From positions 1 to 63,558 of the forward strand of contig NZ_BANF01000050.1 of the NCBI RefSeq assembly GCF_000964425.1: a stretch of 63,558 nt of DNA, read 5' to 3'. Position 1 is the stretch's first letter; the number at the start of each line of letters is the position of its first letter. Of the stretch, positions 17,660 through 26,339 are shown one piece after another. Source of the DNA: Komagataeibacter intermedius TF2 (GTDB lineage: Bacteria > Pseudomonadota > Alphaproteobacteria > Acetobacterales > Acetobacteraceae). The notes beneath the pieces are model-generated. The model saw only the letters and a list, made by a program, of their open reading frames with translations, was not told the DNA's origin and searched no databases. The position numbers and the translations under genes were made by a program.

Positions 17660-19279
17660 TTATGGGAAAAGGCTGTTGGGAATGGCGGGGTGACGGTCCC
17701 AGAACCCGCAATGGTGACGGGTTGCGACGTCGCGTTCGACCCGGATCCCTCCATCGGCCGGCAGCGCCAGCACCGTGACATCGGGGGCCTGCGGGGTCCA
17801 TGCTGGCCATGGCGCGGTCGTGCCTGATCGTCCGAACGTGGCCCACATATCCATCATCCGCGCGGACAGCGCCTGCTGCGCGGGAGATAGCGGACCGGCA
17901 ACGGATTTGTAACCAAACAGGTACAGCAGTTCCGCCGTATGGGACGCGCCACGGTCAAATCCCGGCGCATCCGGCAGTTTCATGGCAAGCGAGCGGAAAG
18001 GGGGCGCGGTGCGGTCGGCAAATTCATAGACGGCAACATGCGTCGGGCCATTCAGCACCGCCGCCGCCCGTAGCGCGGGACAGATCAGCATCTGGTCCGT
18101 GCGCAGGGCGGAAAGGGTATAGACCGGGTCCTGCCCCGCGATGAGAGGATATTCCTTTTGCAGGTCCGCTGCGAACCCGCTGTAATCCTGCGTCAGCAGC
18201 GCGTGGTAGCGGTCAGTTGACAGCGGATAATAGCCCGCAAGGAATGTCCGCAGTTCGTCGCGGTTGAAGCCGATCAGGACGGGAACGGACCCCACGGCGC
18301 CAGCCCGGATTGCCGCGTCCACCGGCTGGGGCTGCAGGGTGCTGCCGGATGGCGTGATCGGAAACAGGGGGCGGGAGACGGATGTCCCGTCCTTCAGCCG
18401 GACGGCTGGCTGCTGCCATACCGTATTCCATGCCGCCAGCAGGGCGGGAACCGGCAGGCGCTTCATGCAGGGCAGCGGGTCGGGCCCCGTGCAGCCGGCC
18501 GCCTGCGCCGTTGCCGTGCCGACCGCCTCCATCACAGCGCGCGTGGGCCGGCCGGGGCAGAAGCCGCTCTGCATGATCGCCTGCGTTACAAGCCCATGCG
18601 CCGCGGGTGCACCCAGTACGTCACATATGTTCGCGGCCCCGGCGGATTCTCCCACCACGCTCATGCCCGTGGCGTTGCCACCAAATGCCGCGATATTGTC
18701 GTGGGTCCATTTCAGCGCCGATATGATATCGCTGAGCGCCAGATCCCCCTGTGGCTGCCCCTGTTCACCCCCAAGGGCCAGGAAACCGAAAACCCCCAGC
18801 CGGTAGGTGGGAATGACCACGATGGAATGGGTGCGCGTGGCGAATTCCGTCCCGTCATAACTGGCGGGCGTGCCGGTCTGGTTGCCGCCGCCATGAATGA
18901 AGACGGTTACTGGCAGGCTGGCATGTGCATCCACGCCTGCAGGGCGATAGATGTTGAGGTACAGGCAGTCCTCATTCACCGTCTCGCCCACATCGGCGCT
19001 GATCGGGGCGGCGCAGCCCATGCGCGCGGTCGTGGCCTGGACGGGGGCGGGATAGGACGCGAGGGGCGTGGATGGCTGCCACCTGCCCTGCCCCGTGGGC
19101 GGGGCGGCGAACGGAACGCCAAGGAAAATATCCGCATTCCCCCGCTTCATGCCCGAGATCACGCCCGCAGGCGCCGTGACCGATGGGGCCGCGGCCTGTG
19201 CCGCCGCGGCCGCCAGCATGCCGGTGGCAGCGGCAAGAACAGCCGAAAGAAGCCCGCGCGCTAACGTCCGTTCCTGCAT
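17660..19279 (-). CDS. Exported type-B carboxylesterase
   Basis: A 539-residue carboxylesterase with a signal peptide (LLSAVLAAATGMLAAAAAQA). Family landmarks: the NEDCLYLNIYRP segment, oxyanion hole FIHGGG, nucleophile elbow GESAGA, acidic residue region GFNRDELRTF and catalytic His in GASHTAELLYLFGY. It would hydrolyse ester bonds outside the cytoplasm. Co-directional with the exported amidohydrolase downstream and the PLD3/4-like gene upstream. Paralogues of this family are broad in substrate, so none is assigned. Confidence 0.87.
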   Translation of the reverse strand: MQERTLARGLLSAVLAAATGMLAAAAAQAAAPSVTAPAGVISGMKRGNADIFLGVPFAAPPTGQGRWQPSTPLASYPAPVQATTARMGCAAPISADVGETVNEDCLYLNIYRPAGVDAHASLPVTVFIHGGGNQTGTPASYDGTEFATRTHSIVVIPTYRLGVFGFLALGGEQGQPQGDLALSDIISALKWTHDNIAAFGGNATGMSVVGESAGAANICDVLGAPAAHGLVTQAIMQSGFCPGRPTRAVMEAVGTATAQAAGCTGPDPLPCMKRLPVPALLAAWNTVWQQPAVRLKDGTSVSRPLFPITPSGSTLQPQPVDAAIRAGAVGSVPVLIGFNRDELRTFLAGYYPLSTDRYHALLTQDYSGFAADLQKEYPLIAGQDPVYTLSALRTDQMLICPALRAAAVLNGPTHVAVYEFADRTAPPFRSLAMKLPDAPGFDRGASHTAELLYLFGYKSVAGPLSPAQQALSARMMDMWATFGRSGTTAPWPAWTPQAPDVTVLALPADGGIRVERDVATRHHCGFWDRHPAIPNSLFP

Positions 19280-19431
19280 GTCGCCACCTGATCATCGTTC
19301 ATTTCATTTCTTTATCATTACAAAATGGACGTGCCAAGCCGGTTCGGGCGCCATATGGTGGCAGGGCAGCCCGCCCCGTGTTGTCATGCGGCACATGCAT
19401 GGAATGTGGATGAAGGTGCCTTTGTGCCCGG

Positions 19432-20736
19432 TCAGTCGCGCTTTGGCATGGTGTAGGTCCTGCCCGCTTCGAGCTGGGTTACATATGGTCCGGTCCAGTC
19501 ATGCATGAAAATGGCGTTCAGGTCCCGCGCAGGTGATGCGCCATGCACGAAAATGGATGCATTGACCGTTGTCGTGAAATAGCTGGGTTCCCAGTTGCCG
19601 GTCCCGATATAGACCGCATTATCATCCGCGACCGCGTATTTGCAGTGTTCAACCCGCGCGAATGGTATCTTCTCCCCCGGCATGTCGGGAACCGTGCTGA
19701 ATTTGACGGTGACATGCGGCAGGACGGACAGTGACTTGAGATAGGACTGCATCGGTTCGGACAGCGACCAGTTGGACACGATGATCTGGGTTTCCACCCC
19801 CCGCGCCGCCGCATCGCGCAGGGCGGTATCCAGTACGGGCCAGTAGCCACGCGCACCGTAATGGTTGAATGCGCTCATGGTCAGGACCTGCAGACGCAGG
19901 GTCCTGCGCGCGCCATGAATCATGTCCACCAGCGCCTTTTCCTCGGTCGTCAGGGAAGACGGCATCATGACCGCCGGGCTGAAGGCGGGAAAGGCAATCA
20001 GCGGCTGCGTCCCGTCCGACAGGATAATCGGGTTGGCCTGCGTTACGGGCGCGAAATCCGGTGTCGCCGCGAATTTGGCATAGGCATTGGACAGTGGCGC
20101 GCCCTGCGCCAGCATCCACAGCATGTTGAAATCCGATTCAAAATCCCGTGCTATCGGCGCATTGTCGATCCGTGCGCCAATTTCGTGAATGTGTTCAAGC
20201 GCGCGCCAGTCCCAGTTCTGGCTGCCTACGAATACGCTGTTATTATCAACAACCATGTATTTGGCATGCAGGATCCCCCCCGTCAGCGTGTGGCCGGGCA
20301 GAATGGCGGTCGTGATGTTGGGAACGCTCTTCAGCTTTTCCAGAACGCTTCCGGTTTCCTTCAGGAAGGACTGCTCCACCACGATGCGCACCTGCACGCC
20401 CGCCCGGGCGCGTTCCGTCAGGGCGTCAAGGATGTCGGACATGCTGTGGCCGGGTTTGTCCGTAATATAGAAAACCGCCGCGTCAATGGAATGCTGCGCG
20501 TGGTGGATCATGTCCAGCCAGACATCCTTGGTGCGGGCGATGCCGGACTGGCCGTACAGGGAATTTTCCGGCACGCTTTCCACGATCTGGAAATTCCTCT
20601 GCGCGCTGTCATCCGCGCGGGCTGTGCTGCCGTTTGCGACAAGGCTGCCTATGGCCATGGCGCAGCCCGCCAGCCAGCGCAGGCGTCCGTGTCGGGAGGT
20701 CTTACGCGAAAGAATGCTGTCTGAAAAAAGGATCAC
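19432..20736 (-). CDS. PLD3/PLD4-like exported phosphodiesterase, probable exonuclease
   Basis: A 434-residue phospholipase D superfamily protein with a signal peptide (LAGCAMAIGSLVANGSTARA, 23-42) and two HKD motifs: HAKYMVVD (His157, Lys159, Asp164) and HCKYAVAD (His364, Lys366, Asp371). Beyond these, conserved blocks recall animal PLD3/PLD4: NWDWRALEHIHEIG, ARDFESDFNMLWMLA, NWSLSEPMQSYLKSL, IPFARVEHCKY, YIGTGNWEPSYFTTT and LNAIFMHDWTGPY. PLD3/4 are lysosomal 5'-exonucleases for single-stranded DNA and RNA rather than classical lipases. Translation probably starts at a GTG with AAGGGCG eight bases upstream. Its neighbours (S1/P1 nuclease, RNase T2, phosphatase) favour a nuclease role. Confidence 0.82.
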   Translation of the reverse strand: MILFSDSILSRKTSRHGRLRWLAGCAMAIGSLVANGSTARADDSAQRNFQIVESVPENSLYGQSGIARTKDVWLDMIHHAQHSIDAAVFYITDKPGHSMSDILDALTERARAGVQVRIVVEQSFLKETGSVLEKLKSVPNITTAILPGHTLTGGILHAKYMVVDNNSVFVGSQNWDWRALEHIHEIGARIDNAPIARDFESDFNMLWMLAQGAPLSNAYAKFAATPDFAPVTQANPIILSDGTQPLIAFPAFSPAVMMPSSLTTEEKALVDMIHGARRTLRLQVLTMSAFNHYGARGYWPVLDTALRDAAARGVETQIIVSNWSLSEPMQSYLKSLSVLPHVTVKFSTVPDMPGEKIPFARVEHCKYAVADDNAVYIGTGNWEPSYFTTTVNASIFVHGASPARDLNAIFMHDWTGPYVTQLEAGRTYTMPKRD

Positions 20737-20858
20737 GGCGTATCGCCCTTTTTTGAAATGAACATGAAATCCGTTCCGTCTCCTGCACAGGCCGCAGGAA
20801 AATCCGGTTTATGCCGCCGGGCCGCCCATGCGCCGCATATGGCACGCAGGCCGCCGTG

Positions 20859-21767
20859 TTACCGTCTGGTCTTGACCTTCACATCCGCCAGATCCCGATT
20901 CAGGACGAATGCCAGCCGGACACCGGCTTTTTCCAGCTGTTCCGTGACGACCGTGCGCGCCGTTGCCTCGTATCCCGCAGGCAGCGACAGGGGCGCGCTG
21001 TTGGCGTCGCACCCTGCCGGGGGGTGAAAATCATATACGTATGTCTTTGCCAGACTGAAGCTTTCCATGGCCCACTGCGTGGGGGTGCCGGCCTGCCATG
21101 CATCTTTCTGGTTGACGGAAATCTGGTCGAACAGCCGGTCGGCCAGATGCCGGGCGTCCGGTTCTATTTCCGTGACCACCGCCGTGTCCCAGTAGCTGTG
21201 CAGGTTGGTCGTGCGTGGACCGCCCAGGCTGATCCGCACGCAGTTGCCGCCCCGGTCGTCATGGTCCGCCGCGTGCAGGGGCTGGTGCATGTCCCCCACG
21301 AAATGAATGACATATTTCAGCGCCAGCACGCGGTCCGCATCCGTGGACGCCGGGTTGGACAGGACATGCTCAAAGCGTTCAAGCTGGCTTGTGACACAGG
21401 CCTGTCCCCCGCCCTGCGCCGGGGTCTGGCAGGCAGCGGCCATGTCAGGGTGGTCGATTTCAAGGTCGATGAAATGCCACGGCCCGGTTTCCGGGTGTCC
21501 GGCGGCGCGCCATTTATCGGCCCATGTCGCGCGTGACATAAGGTCCGGCGCGGTCAGCGTGTCATGATCCGTGGCGAGGATGGCATCAACCTTCGCACGG
21601 GTATCCGGTGTCATGTATTTCCACGCAAGTGCTGCAATGGCTTTGTGGCCTTCCATGCCCCATGCATGCGCCCGGTCGGGACTCAGGGACAGGCCGAGGA
21701 GTGCGGCGCCGATGCACCAGACCGGTTTGCGCCTGCTGGCGCGCGTATCGGAAGACCTGCTGTTCAT
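20859..21767 (-). CDS. S1/P1-type nuclease
   Basis: A 302-residue zinc nuclease. The signal peptide ends AHA-W, making Trp36 the mature N-terminus, whose amino group is a zinc ligand in P1 nuclease. Other ligands are visible: His41 (WGMEGHK), Asp in ATWADKWR, His in WHFIDL, His/Asp in IHFVGDMHQPLH and LHSYWDT. Such enzymes cut single-stranded RNA and DNA to 5'-nucleotides and have 3'-nucleotidase activity, so they could also process 3'-nucleotides made by RNase T2. Co-directional with the PLD3/4-like gene (122-base gap). Confidence 0.92.
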   Translation of the reverse strand: MNSRSSDTRASRRKPVWCIGAALLGLSLSPDRAHAWGMEGHKAIAALAWKYMTPDTRAKVDAILATDHDTLTAPDLMSRATWADKWRAAGHPETGPWHFIDLEIDHPDMAAACQTPAQGGGQACVTSQLERFEHVLSNPASTDADRVLALKYVIHFVGDMHQPLHAADHDDRGGNCVRISLGGPRTTNLHSYWDTAVVTEIEPDARHLADRLFDQISVNQKDAWQAGTPTQWAMESFSLAKTYVYDFHPPAGCDANSAPLSLPAGYEATARTVVTEQLEKAGVRLAFVLNRDLADVKVKTRR

Positions 21768-21914
21768 CGTGACGTTGCCTCCTCATCAGGGTGCCGGAAT
21801 GGGTCATGGACATACATCCGGTCCTGTACCTGCCAGATGGCGTGTCCCGGCCACCCGGCAGGCCCTGTTAAACCATTGCCGCCAGCATTTATGTGTATTT
21901 ATTAAGAAGATTCT

Positions 21915-22997
21915 TCATGAGGGAATATTGTCGCGGTATTTTTTCCAGTTCGACAGGATTTCCTCGATTACCGGCTCCCCTGCCCGTTCGTTATTGTCAA
22001 ACGCCAGCGACTGCCCCGGTCCTTCATCGCCCATCGACTGGGTTACGGGCACGCCCGGCGGTGGAACCGAGAAATTGCTGCCCGAACGCAGCACCATGAT
22101 CCGGTCGGGATCGACAAAGCCCAGCGTGGCGAGCGTGCGCATTTCGCGCTGGTAGGTCTGGCTTTCCTCATTCGTCATGACGAACTGGCCCTGTCCATGC
22201 GTCCACAGCCTGACCCAGTCCTGCGCCCAGCGGTTGCGTGGCGCGCCGTGCCAGTAGCGTTCCGCGCCCAGTGTCTCGCCCATCAGGACAAAAGGTGGCT
22301 TGCGGGCCTGATCGAAGCCCGTCCATGCCTTGCGCCGCAGGGCGATGGCCGGGTCATCGGCCAGATTGACCCGCTGGCTGAGCGCAAACGCCCAGCGTGC
22401 CAGCCCCTGGTTAAGCGGATATGCCCGTGTCAGTTCTGCTACATCCGTCACCGATCCGTAATGGTTCGGTGCTTCCGGCAGGGTATTGGGGCGTGATGCG
22501 CCGATGGCGTACAGCCCGTAAGGCCAGTCCCTGGGAATGGTGCGGTCGTCGATCTCACGCAGGGCGTCGCCATCCACGACCCAGCGCGCCCATGCGACAC
22601 TGCCGACCGAGGCCGCATTGGGGTCAACACCCGAAATACCCGTAAACAGCCAGTAGGTGTGATGGAAGTCGAAACGCGGATCAAGGACGAACGCCGCAAG
22701 GTCCGTTACGCCATGCCGCAGCACCAGGCCATACAGCCCCGCCCTGTTGCGGCGGACCACGTCGGGCGCACCGCGGACAGGTACTTTTTCATCCAGATGT
22801 TCACGTTCGACCCAGTTCTGGTACTCACCGGGTTCGTCGCCGCTATCCGCGCCGTTTTCCCAGTTGGTCACGACAACAAACCTGACTTCCTGCGCAGGTG
22901 GCGCGGCATGCGCGGCCATGGGCAGGCAGGCCGCGCCCGCAAGCATGACAGATGTAAAAATACCGGCAGGGAACCTGCTTCGCCTCTGGTCAGCCAT
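21915..22997 (-). CDS. NUP-family purine nucleoside protein, periplasmic
   Basis: A 360-residue protein with a signal peptide (SVMLAGAACLPMAAHA) that resembles the NUP family named after a Candida purine nucleoside permease: VRFVVVTNWENGADSGDEPGEYQ at the mature N-terminus (in part), TGISGVDPNAASVGSVAWARW and GSRPNT-like downstream segments. No transmembrane helices follow the signal, so it is unlikely to be a permease by itself. As I recall, the family falls in the purine/uridine phosphorylase fold group, which would suggest a periplasmic nucleoside-binding or -cleaving enzyme. ATG 22997 is used; the preceding TTG is less likely. Co-directional with the S1/P1 nuclease. Confidence 0.72.
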   Translation of the reverse strand: MADQRRSRFPAGIFTSVMLAGAACLPMAAHAAPPAQEVRFVVVTNWENGADSGDEPGEYQNWVEREHLDEKVPVRGAPDVVRRNRAGLYGLVLRHGVTDLAAFVLDPRFDFHHTYWLFTGISGVDPNAASVGSVAWARWVVDGDALREIDDRTIPRDWPYGLYAIGASRPNTLPEAPNHYGSVTDVAELTRAYPLNQGLARWAFALSQRVNLADDPAIALRRKAWTGFDQARKPPFVLMGETLGAERYWHGAPRNRWAQDWVRLWTHGQGQFVMTNEESQTYQREMRTLATLGFVDPDRIMVLRSGSNFSVPPPGVPVTQSMGDEGPGQSLAFDNNERAGEPVIEEILSNWKKYRDNIPS

Positions 22998-23349
22998 CAA
23001 ATACTTTCGCTTTCATTTCCAGACCACCTCCACCATGAAATACAGATGCATCCGAAAGCGACACAACGGCGCCGCCGCCCCTGATTACTCCCGGTTGCCC
23101 ACGGACCATGCCACGCGCCCGGCATGGCCGGATCATCACATCAGGTGGATGGGACCGGTAGACGTTACAGATGCGGTCAGATTGCACCAGATACAAAGAC
23201 GGCCACAGACTGTTGCATTTTAATTGACACCTTTTCGTCCCGGTCCGCTCCGGGATCAGGTCGTGGGTGGAGGAGGTGTCGCCTTTCTGGAAAAGGCGAC
23301 ACCCGGAAACTTTTATCTTTTTTTCAATGGGCTGTTTTCAGGCAGCTTC
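22998..23349. other. Intergenic region with hairpin repeat
   Basis: No convincing gene. Holds the promoter region of the NUP-family gene and, near 23275-23312, copy B of the hairpin repeat family. Confidence 0.6.
23275..23312. repeat. Hairpin repeat, copy B
   Basis: Perfect 12-bp stem GGTGTCGCCTTT (23275-23286) / AAAGGCGACACC (23292-23303) followed by CGGAAACTTTTATCTTTTTTT, so it looks like a rho-independent terminator on the plus strand, although no plus-strand gene precedes it closely. Confidence 0.7.
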
Positions 23350-24795
23350 CTATTTGTGGCGGCCGGTATGGCCCGGCAGCGATGCCGCCACGCGCCGGTC
23401 GGCCTGCGCTTCCACTGCGTTGATGTCCTGCGTCAGTACCCTGCCGTGGTCCACCACCAGCCTGCCGCCAACATAGACCTGTTCCAGATCCCGCTCGGAC
23501 GCGGCAAGGACCAGCGTGGCGTACGGGTCAAACACATGCGCAAGATGCGTCGGGTCGATTATCAGGAAATCGGCAAGCTTGCCCGCCTCAAGGCTGCCCA
23601 GACGATCGGAAACCTGCAGGACGGACGCACTGCCCACCGTATGCAGACGCAGCACGTCATAGGGGCTCATGATGCTGGCGCTCTGGTATTTGTCGCGGAT
23701 GGCGTACAGCCCCGTGCGCATGTTTTCGAACGGGTCGGCCAGGTCGGCGCTGGCCTCCCCGTCCTCGCCTATGCCGACACGGATGCCATCCTTCAGGTAG
23801 GTGGGGATGTCCGCCGTGCCTGAGGCCAGCCGCCCGTTGGACAGGGGATTCCACGACATGGCCGCCCCCGCGCGCGCTGTCTGCGCCAGGATTTCGGGCG
23901 TGGTATGGATGAAGTGCCCGAAGATCAGGTTCGGCCCCATCATCCCGCTTTGCGCAAAATAGGGGAAGACCGCCTGCTCGGACGCAATATTGTCGGGCGG
24001 TTCAAGGTAATGGGTCTGGTTGCCGACGCCGAACTCCTTCATCAGGGTCGCCTCCAGCATTGCTTCCGACCGGGCGCTGGCCGCGTTCTCCTGGAAGGCG
24101 ACGGTGCCATTCAGCATGATGGACAGGAAGGCGGTGCTGGCAGGCTGCGCCCTGGTCCAGTCAATAAAGCCGCGCAGGTGCTGGCGCGCGCCATCCAGCG
24201 AATGGTCGGCGGCATCCGCCGTGGGGTTGATGCCGTGCACGAAGCGCAGGCCGGAATCCTGTTCCGCGCGAAACTGCTGGTGGTCCACGTCGTCGCGTTC
24301 GGTCTTCGGCCTTCCCCAGTGATTGCCATAGTTGAAATTATAGGCCGCCGTTACGCCGTGTTGCAGGTGGTCAAGCGCGCCATCCAGCGTAAACCAGTAA
24401 AAATCCTCGGCCTGCGCATGGCTGGCGGCCTTGTCATACAGCGCGTCAATCCATCCCGGCAGCGTCCTGTCCTGCGCCAGGCCACGATAGGCGGCCTGCC
24501 ACAGGTGGCTGTGGGCGGAAATGAAACCCGGCATGATCCAGTGGCCATGCGCGTCAAGCGTGGTTGTGGCGTGGATGCCTGCGCCAGGTGTGCCCGGCGC
24601 AACGGACAGGATCGTGCCACTGGCGTCGATCAGCATGTATCCGGTAAAGGGCTTCTTATATTTATCCGACATGGAGAATATATAAGCGTTCTTTACAAGA
24701 AACGATGGCTGGCTGTCCGCGGCGCCGGCATGGGCAAATGGCAGCAGGCACAGCATCGTGGCCGCCAGCAGGGTTCTTTTTCCGATTGGCTTCAT
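23350..24795 (-). CDS. Exported amidohydrolase, nucleobase/nucleoside deaminase-like
   Basis: A 481-residue amidohydrolase with a clear signal peptide (LLAATMLCLLPFAHAGAA). It has the metal motif PGFISAHSHLWQAAYRG, a central FGHFIHTTPE with metal His, and GIGEDGEASADLADPF in place of the usual GTD motif near the C-terminus, with YVGGRLVVDHGRVL closing the beta-sandwich. It resembles cytosolic chlorohydrolase/S-adenosylhomocysteine-deaminase-type enzymes, but is exported. It is 70 bases downstream of the cytosine-deaminase-like gene on the same strand. A periplasmic deaminase for bases or nucleosides is plausible, but the substrate is not proven. Confidence 0.75.
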   Translation of the reverse strand: MKPIGKRTLLAATMLCLLPFAHAGAADSQPSFLVKNAYIFSMSDKYKKPFTGYMLIDASGTILSVAPGTPGAGIHATTTLDAHGHWIMPGFISAHSHLWQAAYRGLAQDRTLPGWIDALYDKAASHAQAEDFYWFTLDGALDHLQHGVTAAYNFNYGNHWGRPKTERDDVDHQQFRAEQDSGLRFVHGINPTADAADHSLDGARQHLRGFIDWTRAQPASTAFLSIMLNGTVAFQENAASARSEAMLEATLMKEFGVGNQTHYLEPPDNIASEQAVFPYFAQSGMMGPNLIFGHFIHTTPEILAQTARAGAAMSWNPLSNGRLASGTADIPTYLKDGIRVGIGEDGEASADLADPFENMRTGLYAIRDKYQSASIMSPYDVLRLHTVGSASVLQVSDRLGSLEAGKLADFLIIDPTHLAHVFDPYATLVLAASERDLEQVYVGGRLVVDHGRVLTQDINAVEAQADRRVAASLPGHTGRHK

Positions 24796-24865
24796 GACGG
24801 TCTATCCATTTTTCAGAACTGGTAGCAAAAGAACAGGGAAGATGGTCTGATGTCTGCGCGACATG

Positions 24866-26122
24866 TCACAGTTCGGCATATGATGGCGCGCGCGCATCGA
24901 TGGCCCGTCCGTGGCGGATGACGGCGCGTGGCCCCGTGGGGCGGGTGACAAGCTGGTTCATGTCCCGGGCCGCGAAAACCACCAGGTCGGCAGGGTTGCC
25001 GGCCCGCAGCGCCGTATCCAGCCCCATCCACCGTGCAGGGGTGACGGATACGGACTGCCACCACCCGCCGAACGGATGATCAAGATGCGCAATGCGCACG
25101 GCCTGCGAAAACACCTCCGCCATGTCAAGGTCGCCATAGGCATAGAACGGGTCGCGCGTGTTGTCGCTGGCGAACATGACCGGCACGCCCGCCGCGTGCA
25201 GTTCGTGCACCATTGTCACGCCACGCCACAACGGGGTGCGGCCGGGCGTGCGGTCCTGCAGGTACATGTTGCACATGGGCAGGCTGACGATACCGATGCC
25301 CGCATCGGCCACGCTTTTCACGATCCCGGCCTGACGCGGCGCATCCTGCACCGACAGGCTGCAGCAGTGCCCGCACAGCACCGGCAGCCTGAAACGCCGC
25401 CGCATGACCGTTTCGGCCACGGCCTGCAGGGCGGTGCCGCCGCGCACGTTGTTTTCGTCCACATGCAGGTCCAGCCCGCAGCCGAAACGTTCCGCCAGTG
25501 CAAACAGCCGGTCCAGATGTTCCGGCGTGGCGTTGTCATGCATGAGCACCGCGCCAAGGCACGCGCCCGGCGTGCTGGCGACATCGCGCGCGATGCGTTC
25601 GCCGTCTTCCCCAGCATAGGACTGCGGCATGACGAGGGAGACAGCCTGCAGCGCGATCCGGCCCGCCCACCGTGCCTGCATGTCCCGGATCAGTGGCCAC
25701 ACCCGCTGCCCGTGCGTGCCCATGGTGTCCAGATGGGTGCGCACCGCCTGCGTGCCGTGCGCGTATGCGCAGCGCAGCGCGAATGTCATGCGGCGGCGCA
25801 CGTCTTCCGTGCTCCAGTAAGCTTCGCGGTCCTGGTTGACGGCCTGCAGCGCCCCCATGAAGGTCCCGTCGGGGTTGGGGGTCCGGTCCCATATGAACCC
25901 CTTGTCCAGATGGGTGTGGATATCCGCCATGGCGGGCCAGACCATGGCGCCATCCAGCGCCACCACCGGCAGCGCCGTATCGGGCGCGCGTTCGGATATG
26001 GCGGCGATCCGCCCCCCGTCAATGACCAGACTGCGGCGCAGCAGGCGGCCATCGGCTGCGGGCAGCGTGGCATCGGCCAGTACGTAGGCGTCGTTATCGG
26101 GGAAAAGTGCAAGATCCATCAT
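24866..26122 (-). CDS. Cytosine deaminase-like amidohydrolase
   Basis: A 418-residue cytosolic amidohydrolase without a signal peptide, similar to CodA-type cytosine deaminases: WPAMADIHTHLDKGFIWDRT (HxH metal site), VRTHLDTMG, the catalytic-Glu region LHVDEN, CGHCCSL with metal His, and MFASDNTRDPFYAYGDLDM near the C-terminus, matching the DN(I/T)RDPF(Y) loop of CodA. It would deaminate cytosine or a related pyrimidine or ring to uracil plus ammonia. It is divergent from an ABC importer operon and upstream of the exported amidohydrolase. Uracil produced could enter the reductive pathway encoded further along. Confidence 0.8.
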   Translation of the reverse strand: MMDLALFPDNDAYVLADATLPAADGRLLRRSLVIDGGRIAAISERAPDTALPVVALDGAMVWPAMADIHTHLDKGFIWDRTPNPDGTFMGALQAVNQDREAYWSTEDVRRRMTFALRCAYAHGTQAVRTHLDTMGTHGQRVWPLIRDMQARWAGRIALQAVSLVMPQSYAGEDGERIARDVASTPGACLGAVLMHDNATPEHLDRLFALAERFGCGLDLHVDENNVRGGTALQAVAETVMRRRFRLPVLCGHCCSLSVQDAPRQAGIVKSVADAGIGIVSLPMCNMYLQDRTPGRTPLWRGVTMVHELHAAGVPVMFASDNTRDPFYAYGDLDMAEVFSQAVRIAHLDHPFGGWWQSVSVTPARWMGLDTALRAGNPADLVVFAARDMNQLVTRPTGPRAVIRHGRAIDARAPSYAEL

Positions 26123-26285
26123 TATGTCCCGGGTCCATGCTGCCTGCCTGCCATGCCCCTGCGCGCGGCCTGTCCAGAACGGAATCGTATCATTAATCCC
26201 GCATCCGGCCGCGATTGCAACGAAACAGCATGATGCCAGTTAAGCAACACGACATGTTAAAAATACCGCTTTATCAATACGATTC

Positions 26286-26291
26286 TATAAT
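26286..26291 (+). promoter_or_regulatory. Candidate -10 element of the ABC operon
   Basis: TATAAT in an AT-rich patch of the divergent region, 49 bases before the binding-protein start; no good -35 hexamer is seen at 16-18 bases, so activation may be needed. Confidence 0.35.
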
Positions 26292-26339
26292 GTTACGGTG
26301 TCGTTGTAAATTCAGCCGTCCGGGTTAACGGGGAAGACA

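Noticed and set aside
20752-20770. PHO-box-like TTTCAT/TTTCA repeat (11-base spacing) upstream of the PLD3/4-like gene
   Set aside because: Too close to the start codon and too degenerate; could be chance in an AT-rich leader.
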